Shown here: positions 54,500 to 63,580 of the stretch, piece after piece | Position numbering within the stretch: position 1 is the first letter of the stretch | How the letters are laid out: each line of letters opens with the position of its first letter | From: Flavobacterium chryseum | GTDB lineage: Bacteria; Bacteroidota; Bacteroidia; Flavobacteriales; Flavobacteriaceae | DNA: 64,000 bases | Assembly: GCF_004362015.1 (NCBI RefSeq) | Contig: NZ_SNWW01000001.1 | Coordinates: 837,194-901,193 of the forward strand | Direction of reading: 5' to 3' | Notes under the pieces: generated by a model | The model's input: only the letters and a program-made list of their open reading frames with translations | Told to the model about the DNA's origin: nothing | The model's database searches: none | Translations under genes and position numbers: made by a program

Positions 54500-55126
54500 A
54501 TGGCTAAAATAAAAATGAAAAAAAAGTCAACATCGACAGATATGACTGCCATGTGTGATGTTGCGTTCCTTTTGCTTACGTTCTTTATTTTGACCGCTAC
54601 TGCTAAGGTGCCAGAAGCACTTCCTGTTGACATGCCTTCTTCTACTGTTCAAAGTAAATTACCAGATTCAGATTTGGCAATTATCACTATTGGAAAAGGT
54701 GAAGATGGAAAAAGCAAAGTGTTTTTTGACATTAAAGGAAGAGAGATTCGTAAAAGAACTCTTGAGGGAATGGGTGCAAAATTCGGTGTGACTTTTTCAG
54801 AAGAAGATAAAACTAAGTTTGCTTTAATGGATGACTTCGGTGTTCCTGTAGCAGAATTGAAGAGTATTATCGATATGAAAGCGGCTGATAGAGTTAAAGC
54901 AGATCAACGTGGAATTCCAATCGATTCTTTAGATAATCAATTAAAAGAATGGTTGTTGATTTCAAGAAGAGCTGCAATTGACCTAGATGATAAAGAATTG
55001 CAAATTGCCATTAAGGGTGATGCTAAAGAACAATATCCACAAATCAAAAAGATTATGGATATTTTACAAGATCAAAAAATCAATTCCTTTAACTTAGTTA
55101 CTGGTATGAGAGGAAAAGACTTTTAA
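54500..55126 (+). CDS. exbD: ExbD-family protein (first copy)
   Basis: 208 residues. DMTAMCDVAFLLLTFFILTA holds the single membrane helix with the proton-carrying Asp (D20). The periplasmic part is longer than in E. coli ExbD (141 residues), with an insertion around 85-130. It lies 55 bases after exbB and 19 before the second exbD. Confidence 0.92.
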   Translation: MAKIKMKKKSTSTDMTAMCDVAFLLLTFFILTATAKVPEALPVDMPSSTVQSKLPDSDLAIITIGKGEDGKSKVFFDIKGREIRKRTLEGMGAKFGVTFSEEDKTKFALMDDFGVPVAELKSIIDMKAADRVKADQRGIPIDSLDNQLKEWLLISRRAAIDLDDKELQIAIKGDAKEQYPQIKKIMDILQDQKINSFNLVTGMRGKDF

Positions 55127-55145
55127 TTAAAAAAGATACACTAAA

Positions 55146-55736
55146 ATGGCTGAATTAAATACCGGCGACGGTGGTGGCGGAAAAGGTGGTAAAGTAAGAA
55201 GTAAAAAGCAAAACTCTAAAGTCGATTTAACGGCAATGGTAGATTTGGCTTTCTTATTGATCACATTCTTTATGTTAACCACATCGTTGTCAAAACCACA
55301 ATCGATGGATTTGTCTCTGCCAGATAAATCTGAAGAAGATAAACCTGAGAATCCAACGAAAGTAGATGAAAACCGTACGATGACTTTGATGTTAGGTGCA
55401 AATAATAAGATTGTTTATTATATGGGATTACTTGCTACTCCTATTGCTGGACCTAAAGATATTGCATATGGTAAAGATGGAATTCGTAGAGAAGTTCTTA
55501 AAAGAAAGAAATCAGTTCTAGAATATTCTGCAGCTAAAGGGAAACCTAAAAACGGAATCATCGTTATTATTAAACCAAGTAAAAAATCAACTTATCGTAA
55601 TTTAGTTGATATTTTGGATGAGATGGCGATTTCTGGAGTTGAAACTTATGCTATCGTTCCTGAGTTTTCGCCAGAAGAAACTAAATTGATTGATCCTACT
55701 AACACAGGTACTACTAACACAGATCCTGCTAAATAA
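55146..55736 (+). CDS. exbD: ExbD-family protein (second copy)
   Basis: 196 residues. DLTAMVDLAFLLITFFMLTT carries the Asp and helix (about 29-48). The first 20 residues are Gly-rich (GDGGGGKGGK). The sequence is clearly different from the first copy in the periplasm, suggesting a heteromeric stator rather than a recent duplication. Confidence 0.92.
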   Translation: MAELNTGDGGGGKGGKVRSKKQNSKVDLTAMVDLAFLLITFFMLTTSLSKPQSMDLSLPDKSEEDKPENPTKVDENRTMTLMLGANNKIVYYMGLLATPIAGPKDIAYGKDGIRREVLKRKKSVLEYSAAKGKPKNGIIVIIKPSKKSTYRNLVDILDEMAISGVETYAIVPEFSPEETKLIDPTNTGTTNTDPAK

Positions 55737-55774
55737 GAGATATCTTGTTTTTAACATCTTAATAATCAAGAAAA

Positions 55775-56572
55775 ATGAAGTTAGATATTATAAAAAATCA
55801 GTGGCTTGATATCGTATTCGAAGGACGTAATAAGATATATGGTGCATATGAGCTAAGAAAAGCAAATACTAAAACAACGGTAAAAGCACTTATCATTGGT
55901 TCAGTTATTTTTGCTGTAGCTGTTGCGGCTCCTCTTATTGCAAGTTTTTTGCCAGATTCTGGTGAAGATGATGTGAATAAAGATATCAAGATTGCTACAG
56001 TAAAATTACCTCCTAAAAAAGAGGAAGTTAAGCCTAATGAGCCACCGCCACCGCCACCGCCACCAAAAGTGGATCAGGTAAAGTTTGTGAAACCGGTTGT
56101 TGCTAAGGCAAATGAAGTTACTGAAGATCCTCCAAAAATTGAGGAACTTAAAGACAAAAAAGTTGGTTCTGAAACTATCAAAGGAGATCCAGATGCAGTT
56201 TTAACTGTTGATGAGCCAGTAGGTACTGGTACTGCTGCAGTAGTTGAAGAAGATAACCAAGTATACAACACAGCTGGTATCGAAGTAAAACCAGATTTCC
56301 CTGGAGGAATTGAGAAATTCTACAAATTCGTAGGAAACAATTACAAGACTCCGGAAGAAGAAGGTTTGAAAGGTAAAGTTTATGTTACTTTTGTAGTTGA
56401 AAAAGACGGGTCATTAACCGACATTAAAGTTTTAAGGGATATCGGTTACGGTACAGGAGCAGAAGCAATTCGTGTTCTTAAAAAATGTCCAAAATGGACT
56501 CCCGGCGAGCAAAATGGTAAAAAAGTTAGGGTACTATACTCTCTTCCTATTACTATTCAATCTGCAGAATAA
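55775..56572 (+). CDS. tonB: TonB energy transducer
   Basis: 265 residues: cytoplasmic N-terminus (about 1-36), membrane helix (VKALIIGSVIFAVAVAAPLIA, about 32-52), Pro-rich stretch (NEPPPPPPPPKVDQVKFVKP, about 88-106) and C-terminal TonB domain starting VKPDFPGGIEKFYKFVGNNY, ending CPKWTPGEQNGKKVRVLYSL. Links ExbB/ExbD to outer-membrane receptors. The stop overlaps the next ATG by one base. Confidence 0.94.
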   Translation: MKLDIIKNQWLDIVFEGRNKIYGAYELRKANTKTTVKALIIGSVIFAVAVAAPLIASFLPDSGEDDVNKDIKIATVKLPPKKEEVKPNEPPPPPPPPKVDQVKFVKPVVAKANEVTEDPPKIEELKDKKVGSETIKGDPDAVLTVDEPVGTGTAAVVEEDNQVYNTAGIEVKPDFPGGIEKFYKFVGNNYKTPEEEGLKGKVYVTFVVEKDGSLTDIKVLRDIGYGTGAEAIRVLKKCPKWTPGEQNGKKVRVLYSLPITIQSAE

Positions 56573-56802
56573 TGTTAAAAGATATGCTTAATAATATTCA
56601 GAAGAAATCGCTCAAAGAGCGATTTCTTCTTGTTTTAGGAATAATGTTTTTTTTAATATATCTTGTACTAGGTTTAATGATTATGTTTTGGGAAAAATTA
56701 CCATTAGACATTGAGCCTAAATACAGATATGCTTTCGGAGGTTTGCTAATAGTATATTCGGCAATACGATTTCTAAGATTAATTAATTCAAATACAGAAT
56801 AG
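56572..56802 (+). CDS. Small two-helix membrane protein of the TonB operon
   Basis: 76 residues: helix 1 about 16-36 (FLLVLGIMFFLIYLVLGLMIMF), helix 2 about 48-65 (YAFGGLLIVYSAIRFLRL). Start codon overlaps the tonB stop (TAATG), and the next gene follows after two bases, so it is tightly coupled. No family recognised; conserved position implies a role with the operon. Confidence 0.85.
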   Translation: MLKDMLNNIQKKSLKERFLLVLGIMFFLIYLVLGLMIMFWEKLPLDIEPKYRYAFGGLLIVYSAIRFLRLINSNTE

Positions 56803-56804
56803 TT

Positions 56805-57728
56805 ATGTTGAAGTATGGTAAAGTTTTCGGATTGGTTGTTTTTGTCTTTTTGTTTGCCATGTGTAACCAAAAAAGCAAGAATGAATCTGATAAAGAAACA
56901 ATTTTAAAAGGATCTATTGATATTGCTGTTGACGAAACGGTTAAACCAATTGTTGATGATCAGGTTGCTGTTTTTGAAGGAACTTACTATGGAGCTAAAA
57001 TTTCTGTAAAACCTAAATCAGAAGCAGAGCTTATAAACGATTTGTTGAATCAAAAAACTAAAGTTGTTGTAACAACCAGGGATTTAACTAAGGAGGAAAA
57101 AAGCAGATTTGAAAAAAGTAAAATTAATCCGCGAGTTACGCCGTTTGCAACCGATGCAATTGCTTTTATTTCAAACAAAAGCAATAATGATACATTAATT
57201 GCGTTGAAAACTGTAATTGATTTTATGCAGGGTAAGTCTGATCCTAGAATAAAAGGACTTGTTTTTGATAATCCAAATTCAAGTACGGTACGTTACATGA
57301 AAGAAATTGCTAAAGTTAAAGACATTCCTGCAAAAGGTGTTTTTTCTTTTAAAAATAACGATGAAGTTATTAAATTTGTTTCTGAAAATGACGGAATGAT
57401 TGGTGTAGTGGGCGTAAATTGGTTATCACAGCCCTCGCCAAATATGGCTGATGTTATTAAAAAGATTAATGTTTTGGGTGTAAAAGGTTTACAGGGAGAT
57501 AAATATTATAGCCCAACTCAAAATGATTTGGCTGAAGCAAAATATCCTTTGGCACGCGATTTGTTTATCATAAACTGTCAGGGTTATTCTGGTTTAGGAA
57601 TGGGCTTTGCTTCATTCATTGCCGGAGACATAGGACAGCGAATTGTTTTAAAATCCGGATTACTTCCTGTAAGAGTTCCGGGAAGAAAGCTAAAAATTAG
57701 AAGTCAAATTATAAACGATAAAGAATAA
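56805..57728 (+). CDS. PstS-like phosphate-binding lipoprotein
   Basis: 307 residues. Lipoprotein signal peptide VFVFLFAMC, Cys about residue 20. The mature part is a periplasmic binding protein of the PstS/phosphate type: KGSIDIAVDETVKPIVDDQV, VVTTRDLTKEEKSRFEKSK, FATDAIAFISNKSNND, DNPNSSTVRYMKE, NDGMIGVVGVNWLSQ. The usual PstS ABC partners are not here; in this operon it may have a role other than phosphate import. It starts two bases after the small membrane gene. Confidence 0.85.
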   Translation: MLKYGKVFGLVVFVFLFAMCNQKSKNESDKETILKGSIDIAVDETVKPIVDDQVAVFEGTYYGAKISVKPKSEAELINDLLNQKTKVVVTTRDLTKEEKSRFEKSKINPRVTPFATDAIAFISNKSNNDTLIALKTVIDFMQGKSDPRIKGLVFDNPNSSTVRYMKEIAKVKDIPAKGVFSFKNNDEVIKFVSENDGMIGVVGVNWLSQPSPNMADVIKKINVLGVKGLQGDKYYSPTQNDLAEAKYPLARDLFIINCQGYSGLGMGFASFIAGDIGQRIVLKSGLLPVRVPGRKLKIRSQIINDKE

Positions 57729-57744
57729 ATTAATTACGATAGAG

Positions 57745-59412
57745 ATGAATAAATTTAAAATTTTCAGTCTTGCCTTAGTTGCTTCAGCTTCTGTTGCAAA
57801 AGCGCAAGATATAAACCAGGCTAAAAAAGCAATTGACGCAGAACAATTTGAGAAAGCAAAATCTTTGCTAAAATCAATAATTAAAGCAAAACCATCAGAT
57901 GGTGAAGCCAATTTTGTTTTGGGTAATATATATCTAAATCAAACTGTTGTTGATTCTGCTAAAATTTATTACTTAAATGGAATTGCAGCATCCGATAAGA
58001 AAAACTTAAACTATATTGGATTAGGTCAGTTAGATCTTGATAGTAAAAATACGGCTGGAGCTCAGGCAAATTTTGCATTAGCTACGAAAGATATCAAACG
58101 TAAGGATGTAAATGAGTTTATTTATATTGCTAAAGCATATATGAATTCTACAAATCCTGACTATAAAAGCGCAATTACAAGTGCACAAAAAGCTTTAGCA
58201 ATTGAGCCACAAAACGCTCAGGCACTTTTAACAATTGGTGATGCATATTATGGAGCAAACAATCAAAACGATGCTTACAAAGCATATCGTGATGCATTTA
58301 CTGCTGATCCAACACTTTTAAGAGCAAAAATGCAGTTAGGTGTTTTACTAAAAGGTGCTAAATCATACGATGAAGCAATTAAATCTTTTAATGAAGTTAT
58401 CGCTTTAGATGCTAATTACGGTCCAGTTTACAGAGAGTTAGCTGAAACATATTACAAATGGGCTAGAAACAAACCTTCTACAAGACAGGTAAACTATCAA
58501 AAAGCAATTACTAATTACGAGAAATACTTAAGTCTTACAGATTATTCTATTCATTCAAGAATGCGTCACGCTGATTTCTTGATTTTAGTTGAAGACTATA
58601 AAGCCTTAGAAGCAGAAGCTAATAAGATGATTGAACTAGATAAAGTAAATCCTAGAATTTACAGATACTTAGGATATTCTGCTTATGAAAATGGGAACTA
58701 TGATGTTGCTATCAAATCATTAGAAGATTTTACTAAACTGCCTACAAATAAAGCGATCGCAAAAGATTATTTATATTTAGGACTTGCTAAAATTAAAAAA
58801 GGAAGTAATGCTGAAGGTGTTGTAGATCCTGCTGCTTTTGATGCTGGTTTAGCTGAAATTAAAAAAGCTATTGCTATGGAACCTTTAGTAGTTGAAGATC
58901 TTGGTGACTTTGGAAAAGAGTTGTTTACTAAAAAACAATACGTTCAGGCTGCTACACTTTATGAATTTGCAGCAAATACAGCAGATTCAAAAAATTATTT
59001 GAATGATAATGTATATTATGGTATTTCACTTTATTATGCAAATGCAAATAAAGCAAAAGGTGCTGCTGATGCTGCTGCCTTAGCTAAAGCTGATGCTGCT
59101 TTCGACAGAGTTTTAGTTGCTTCTCCTACTTATGACGAGGCTTACTTATACAAAGGAAGAATCAATAACTTGTTAGAGAAAGATGATTTAATTATTAAAA
59201 ACTACGAAGAGTATATAACTAAAACAACTGCTAAAGGTGCTGAAGAATTAGCTAAACCTGCAACAGTTAAAAAAATAGTTGAAGCTTACAATAGTATTGG
59301 AGCTAGTTATGCTAACACTGATAAAGCAAAAGCAATTGAATACTTCAATAAATCTTTAGTTTTAGATCCAGCAAACACTTACGCTGCACAATCTGTAAAA
59401 GCTTTAAAATAA
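57745..59412 (+). CDS. TPR-repeat exported protein of the TonB operon
   Basis: 555 residues, signal peptide (IFSLALVASASVAKAQ). At least ten TPR-type helix pairs, for example AKKAIDAEQFEKAKSLLKSI, AKAYMNSTNPDYKSAI, LGVLLKGAKSYDEAIKSF and AKAIEYFNKSLVLDPANTYA at the C-terminus. Periplasmic scaffold by inference. Last gene of the operon, 16 bases after the PstS-like gene; a terminator follows. Confidence 0.88.
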   Translation: MNKFKIFSLALVASASVAKAQDINQAKKAIDAEQFEKAKSLLKSIIKAKPSDGEANFVLGNIYLNQTVVDSAKIYYLNGIAASDKKNLNYIGLGQLDLDSKNTAGAQANFALATKDIKRKDVNEFIYIAKAYMNSTNPDYKSAITSAQKALAIEPQNAQALLTIGDAYYGANNQNDAYKAYRDAFTADPTLLRAKMQLGVLLKGAKSYDEAIKSFNEVIALDANYGPVYRELAETYYKWARNKPSTRQVNYQKAITNYEKYLSLTDYSIHSRMRHADFLILVEDYKALEAEANKMIELDKVNPRIYRYLGYSAYENGNYDVAIKSLEDFTKLPTNKAIAKDYLYLGLAKIKKGSNAEGVVDPAAFDAGLAEIKKAIAMEPLVVEDLGDFGKELFTKKQYVQAATLYEFAANTADSKNYLNDNVYYGISLYYANANKAKGAADAAALAKADAAFDRVLVASPTYDEAYLYKGRINNLLEKDDLIIKNYEEYITKTTAKGAEELAKPATVKKIVEAYNSIGASYANTDKAKAIEYFNKSLVLDPANTYAAQSVKALK

Positions 59413-59430
59413 TATTAGTTTTCTACTAAA

Positions 59431-59468
59431 TAAAAAAGGGATAGTTCAAAGAACTGTCCCTTTTTTTT
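59431..59468 (+). terminator. Terminator of the TonB operon
   Basis: AAAAAAGGGATAGTTC pairs with GAACTGTCCCTTTTTT (one wobble), loop AAA, then a T-run. Confidence 0.92.
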
Positions 59469-59494
59469 GTTCCGTATTTAAATGACTATCTTTG
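59466..59494 (+). promoter_or_regulatory. queE promoter
   Basis: TTTG (59466-59469), 17-base spacer, TATCTTTG (59487-59494), an exact match to the Bacteroidota consensus. The -33 element overlaps the terminator T-run of the previous operon. Confidence 0.75.
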
Positions 59495-59511
59495 CACTTT
59501 AAAATGAAGTA

Positions 59512-60144
59512 ATGTTATCAAAAGAAATACAATTAGAAGTTAATAAAGGAGCGATGTTGCCTTTGATGGAAGAATTTTACACCATTCAAGGAGAAGGTTT
59601 TCATACAGGAACTGCTGCTTACTTTATACGAATTGGAGGTTGTGATGTAGGTTGTCACTGGTGTGATGTAAAGGAAAGTTGGAATGCAGAATTACATCCG
59701 CCAACAAGTGTTGATTTAATTGTAAAAAATGCTTCACGTTATGCAGATACAGTTGTAATTACAGGAGGAGAACCATTAACATGGGATATGACTTTTTTAA
59801 CGCGACAATTAAAAGATCAAAATTTAAAAGTTCATATAGAAACTTCCGGCGCATATCCGTTATCAGGAACCTGGGATTGGATTTGTCTTTCACCAAAAAA
59901 AAATAAATTGCCAACTCAAACCGTTTATGATAATGCACATGAGTTAAAAGTTATAATTCATAATAAGCACGATTTTATTTTTGCAGAAGAACAAGCTGAG
60001 CTGGTAAACAATAACGCAATTCTTTTTCTTCAACCTGAATGGAGCAAAAAAGAAGAAATGACACCACTAATCGTCGATTATGTTATGAACAATCCAAAAT
60101 GGCGTGTTTCATTACAAACGCATAAGTATTTAAATATCCCTTAA
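59512..60144 (+). CDS. queE: 7-carboxy-7-deazaguanine synthase
   Basis: Radical-SAM enzyme converting 6-carboxytetrahydropterin to CDG in queuosine synthesis. 210 residues. The cluster motif is C44-D-V-G-C48-H-W-C51 (CX3CX2C, the canonical QueE spacing in many species); FYTIQGEGFHTG, ITGGEPLTW and IETSGAYPL are typical. The queA gene of the same pathway is 24 kb upstream; no queC/queD is in the window. Confidence 0.95.
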   Translation: MLSKEIQLEVNKGAMLPLMEEFYTIQGEGFHTGTAAYFIRIGGCDVGCHWCDVKESWNAELHPPTSVDLIVKNASRYADTVVITGGEPLTWDMTFLTRQLKDQNLKVHIETSGAYPLSGTWDWICLSPKKNKLPTQTVYDNAHELKVIIHNKHDFIFAEEQAELVNNNAILFLQPEWSKKEEMTPLIVDYVMNNPKWRVSLQTHKYLNIP

Positions 60145-60158
60145 AAGATAATAAAGCA

Positions 60159-60190
60159 AAAAGGTCTCTTCAGTCGAAGAGACTTTTTTC
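60159..60190 (+). terminator. Terminator after queE
   Basis: GTCTCTTC pairs with GAAGAGAC (loop AGTC), followed by TTTTTT; an A-run precedes it. Confidence 0.85.
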
Positions 60191-60228
60191 TTATTGTAAA
60201 TACACACTGTATAAAAAATACACAAACT

Positions 60229-60774
60229 TTATTCCCAGTTTTTATATTTTTTCAAATTAGTAATATGAGCTAAATGATGTTCTCCATGCCAGGCATAACT
60301 TCCTATAATCTGTTTGATTTTGTATTCTGAATTGTTTTCAGGATGAATAAACGATTTTTCGAGCTCAGTTTCAGAAAGTTTTTTCATAAGATACGCCAGT
60401 CGAAAATGCAATCCTTCCAATAATGATAGCGTTGGCTCAATCGGCATATCTAAATTGTCATATAATTCAGCCCATAAAGTTTCATCATACGCTTTTATTA
60501 CAGGATTATTTTCGGTCAAAGCCCATTTCAATCTTATAAAACAATTCATATGGCTTTCTGCACAATGATGAATTACTTGTCGAACCGTCCATCCGCCAGG
60601 TCTGTAAGGAGTGTTCAGTTGTTCGTTTGTTAAATGAATTGTTTCCTTTTTCAATCTTTCAGGATAAGATTCTATCGATGCAATTCTATCAGCAATATAA
60701 GTAGTGGTATAGATTTCCGGTATTTTAAATTTTCCTATCGGATATTTTAATTTTTCTAAATCGAATTCTTCCAT
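60229..60774 (-). CDS. YfiT-type DinB-superfamily metal-dependent protein
   Basis: 181 residues. LKYPIGKFKIPEIYTTTYIADRI is the YfiT/bacillithiol-S-transferase-like start; metal-binding His are HH in VRQVIHHCAESHMN and HxxHH in SYAWHGEHHLAHITN. The bacillithiol-transferase role is plausible because Flavobacteria can make bacillithiol, but it is inferred. It is co-transcribed with the upstream methyltransferase (17-base gap). Confidence 0.85.
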   Translation of the reverse strand: MEEFDLEKLKYPIGKFKIPEIYTTTYIADRIASIESYPERLKKETIHLTNEQLNTPYRPGGWTVRQVIHHCAESHMNCFIRLKWALTENNPVIKAYDETLWAELYDNLDMPIEPTLSLLEGLHFRLAYLMKKLSETELEKSFIHPENNSEYKIKQIIGSYAWHGEHHLAHITNLKKYKNWE

Positions 60775-60791
60775 GATCTGGATTTTTTAAT

Positions 60792-61499
60792 TTATATCGA
60801 AAGTTTGGCCAAATAGTCATAATGTTCTCCCTCTAAAATGAGTTCACATTTTAAACCGTTTGCAATTGCCGCATTTTGTAACGTATTATAATCTAAATAG
60901 AGCCAATCAAAAGTTTCTTCCTTTTCACCTTTATAAGAAATATTAAAAGTAAGCTCTCCGTAATAATCATTATTCGACGGAATCCATTTTCCACCGTCTT
61001 CATCTTCATCAAACATATAGATAATATCAGAGCTGTCTAATAGAATTTGCCCACCCGGATTTAGTAATGATTTTAATTTAGATAAAAACGTATTACAGTT
61101 TTCTAATTTTCCAAAAATCCCAACACCATTCATCAATAATAAAATGGTATCAAATTTTTCTCCTTCCAAATTCAGTAAATTCTGCACTTGAGCATTTTTT
61201 ACACCTCGAAGATTACAAGTTTCGATAGCTTTTTCAGAAATATCAATAGAAAGAACATCCAAGTTACGATCATTCTGTAACGATAAACTGTGACTTCCCG
61301 CACCGCAGCCTACATCTAAGATTTTGCCATAAACTAATTGCAATGCTTTTTGCTCGATTTTTGGCATTTCGTCATAAGCACGAAATAAATAGGCAACACT
61401 CATTTCATCTTCTTCAGAAATTGAAGTTTCAGTAATAATATCTTCAGGTGAATTATTGGTTTGGAAATCATACATTGCTTTCCCAAAAAGATCTTTCAT
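60792..61499 (-). CDS. Class I SAM-dependent methyltransferase
   Basis: 235 residues. Motif I is KILDVGCGAGSHSL (about 58-71), acidic end VLSIDISEKAIE, motif DTILLLMNGVGIFG and DSSDIIYMF follow. Substrate unknown. Divergent from the YkgJ-type gene, which starts 73 bases away on the other strand. Confidence 0.85.
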   Translation of the reverse strand: MKDLFGKAMYDFQTNNSPEDIITETSISEEDEMSVAYLFRAYDEMPKIEQKALQLVYGKILDVGCGAGSHSLSLQNDRNLDVLSIDISEKAIETCNLRGVKNAQVQNLLNLEGEKFDTILLLMNGVGIFGKLENCNTFLSKLKSLLNPGGQILLDSSDIIYMFDEDEDGGKWIPSNNDYYGELTFNISYKGEKEETFDWLYLDYNTLQNAAIANGLKCELILEGEHYDYLAKLSI

Positions 61500-61522
61500 C
61501 GTAATTTAGTTCAAAGTTTAAG

Positions 61523-61579
61523 GTTTCAAGTTTAAAGTTGTTTAATTTTGCAGATCAACTTAAATTTTAAACTTGAAAC
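61523..61579. repeat. Inverted repeat over promoter and TTG start
   Basis: GTTTCAAGTTTAAA (61523-61536) and TTTAAACTTGAAAC (61566-61579) are a perfect inverted repeat. The right arm holds the TTG start codon at 61573, and the promoter -7 TAATTTTG (61543-61550) is in the loop. Confidence 0.8.
61543..61550 (+). promoter_or_regulatory. -7 promoter element of the YkgJ-type gene
   Basis: TAATTTTG matches TAnnTTTG exactly, 23 bases before the start codon. Confidence 0.55.
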
Positions 61580-62067
61580 AGATTTTAAATAACTTAAATA
61601 AGTTAGCCAAAGATAAGCATATCGAAAACAAAAAGTATTTTGATAAGCTGAAAAAGAAACAGCCTAAGAATTTAGATTACGTCATGCAGGATTTGCACGA
61701 TGCAGAATTTAAAAGAACAGATTGTTTACAATGTGCCAATTGTTGCAAAACAACCGGGCCGTTGTTTACTTTGGCAGATATTGAGCGAATTTCAAAATCC
61801 TTCAGGCAAAAACCACAACAATTTATCGAACAATATCTACGAATCGATGAAGATAAAGATTATGTTTTGCAAAGCGTTCCCTGCACTTTTTTAGATAATG
61901 AGAATTACTGCATGATTTATGATGTTCGTCCAAAAGCTTGCAGAGAATTTCCGCACACAGATCGCAAAAAGTTTCATCAAATTACAGATCTCACTTTAAA
62001 AAATGTCGCAATCTGTCCCGCAGCATATAATATAGTAGAGGAAATGAAAAAGAAACTTCCTTTATAG
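61573..62067 (+). CDS. YkgJ-family cysteine-cluster protein
   Basis: 164 residues starting at TTG 61573 (encoding MKQILNNLNKLAKDK). The next in-frame ATG is 37 codons later and would cut into the conserved N-terminal part, so TTG is chosen. Cys-rich core: CLQCANCCKTTGPLFT, then VPCTFLDNENYCMIYDVRPKACREFP and a final C in AICPAAY. This pattern of eight Cys may hold an Fe-S or zinc site. Function is not established; DUF3109 at 12468 is a distant relative. Confidence 0.87.
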   Translation: MKQILNNLNKLAKDKHIENKKYFDKLKKKQPKNLDYVMQDLHDAEFKRTDCLQCANCCKTTGPLFTLADIERISKSFRQKPQQFIEQYLRIDEDKDYVLQSVPCTFLDNENYCMIYDVRPKACREFPHTDRKKFHQITDLTLKNVAICPAAYNIVEEMKKKLPL

Positions 62068-62180
62068 CACTTAAACATGTAATTGTTTTTAAGAACAATT
62101 CTTTTTTGGTTTTTTAAATGTAATTTTGAATTATACGAAAGTAGACTAAACTAATAAATCAACATAAGACCAATCGTAAA

Positions 62181-63416
62181 TTGAATTTAGAATATTTTAT
62201 AGCTAAAAGACTTATTACTGCTAAAGATCATAAAAGCAGTATTTCCGCGCCAATCATCAAAATTGCCATTTCGGCTATCGCAATTGGTATTATTATGATG
62301 TCTGTTTCAGTAGCAACCGGAATAGGATTGCAGCAAAAAATACGCGATAAAGTTTCTGCTTTCAACGGTCAGGTTATTATTTCGAATTATGACAACAATA
62401 ATTCAGAAGTAACATTAGTCCCTATTTCTAAAAAACAAGATTTTTATCCCAATTTCAAATCAGTTCCAGAGGTAAGTCACATTCAGGCAATCGCAAGTAA
62501 AGCCGGAATCATCAGAACTGAAAATGCCTTCGAAGGAATAATTTTCAAAGGAGTAGGAGCAGATTACGATTGGAATAACATAAAAGAATATTTAGTAGAA
62601 GGGAAATTACCAGATTTTTCTAAATCATTGAATGAAGAAGTTATAATTTCCCAATTTTTGGCTAACCGACTTAATTTAAAAGTAGGCGATAATTTCAATA
62701 CTTTTTTTATTAAAGAAGAGCAAGGCAAAATGCCAAACAGTCGTCGATTTAAAATTACAGGTATTTTTAATTCAGGTTTTCAGGATTTCGATGCTACTTA
62801 TATAATAGGCGACATACGTCATATCCAAAGAATCAATAAATGGACGCCGGATCAAGTTGGAGCTTTTGAAGTTTTTGTAAAAGATTTTAATAATATCAAA
62901 ACGACCGGCAATCAAATTTACGAGCAAACATCATCAAGTTTAGATACCAAAACCATAATTGAAAAATACAGTTATATTTTTGACTGGCTTCAGCTTTTCG
63001 ATTTCAATATAATTGTTATTCTAGCTGTTATGATTTTAGTAGCAACTATAAATATGGTTGTAGCCTTACTGGTTCTTATTTTAGAACGCACACAAATGAT
63101 TGGAATTCTAAAAGCAATGGGAGCAAATAACTGGACAGTTCGCAAAATATTTTTATACAATGCCTTCTATCTCATTTTAAGAGGACTCTTTTGGGGAAAT
63201 CTAATTGGTATTGCATTACTGTTAATTCAACAACAATTCGGAATCATTAAACTCAATCCTGAAAATTACTACGTCAACCAGGCGCCAGTATATTTAAATT
63301 GGGGTTATATAGCATTACTGAATTTGCTAACAGTAACAGTTTGTTTTATAGTGTTGTTAATTCCCTCTTATATAATAACGAAGATTTCCCCGGTAAAGGC
63401 CATTCGTTTCGATTAA
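62181..63416 (+). CDS. FtsX/LolC-type ABC transporter permease
   Basis: 411 residues from TTG 62181 (MNLEYFIAKRLITAKDHKSS). Helix 1 about 25-48 (IIKIAISAIAIGIIMMSVSVATGI), a large MacB-like periplasmic domain about 55-265, then three helices near the C-terminus with the coupling-type sequence LVLILERTQMIGILKAMGANNWTVRKIFL. Closely resembles LolC/E permeases that export lipoproteins, but no ATPase gene is adjacent. Followed by a strong terminator. Confidence 0.9.
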   Translation: MNLEYFIAKRLITAKDHKSSISAPIIKIAISAIAIGIIMMSVSVATGIGLQQKIRDKVSAFNGQVIISNYDNNNSEVTLVPISKKQDFYPNFKSVPEVSHIQAIASKAGIIRTENAFEGIIFKGVGADYDWNNIKEYLVEGKLPDFSKSLNEEVIISQFLANRLNLKVGDNFNTFFIKEEQGKMPNSRRFKITGIFNSGFQDFDATYIIGDIRHIQRINKWTPDQVGAFEVFVKDFNNIKTTGNQIYEQTSSSLDTKTIIEKYSYIFDWLQLFDFNIIVILAVMILVATINMVVALLVLILERTQMIGILKAMGANNWTVRKIFLYNAFYLILRGLFWGNLIGIALLLIQQQFGIIKLNPENYYVNQAPVYLNWGYIALLNLLTVTVCFIVLLIPSYIITKISPVKAIRFD

Positions 63417-63440
63417 GTTATATAATTAAAATCATATTTT

Positions 63441-63479
63441 CAACCCGACAGTTTTTCAAAACCTGTCGGGTTTATTTTT
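63441..63479 (+). terminator. Terminator after the permease gene
   Basis: AACCCGACAG pairs with CTGTCGGGTT (10 base pairs plus), followed by TTATTTTTG. Confidence 0.88.
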
Positions 63480-63580
63480 GCTGTCTACATATAAGAAGGT
63501 AAGTTTTATCATGCTGATTGAAGTCGAAGCTCTATAAGTTTGTAATTTGTAATTTCTAAAATTTAGAATTTAGTTTTTCA

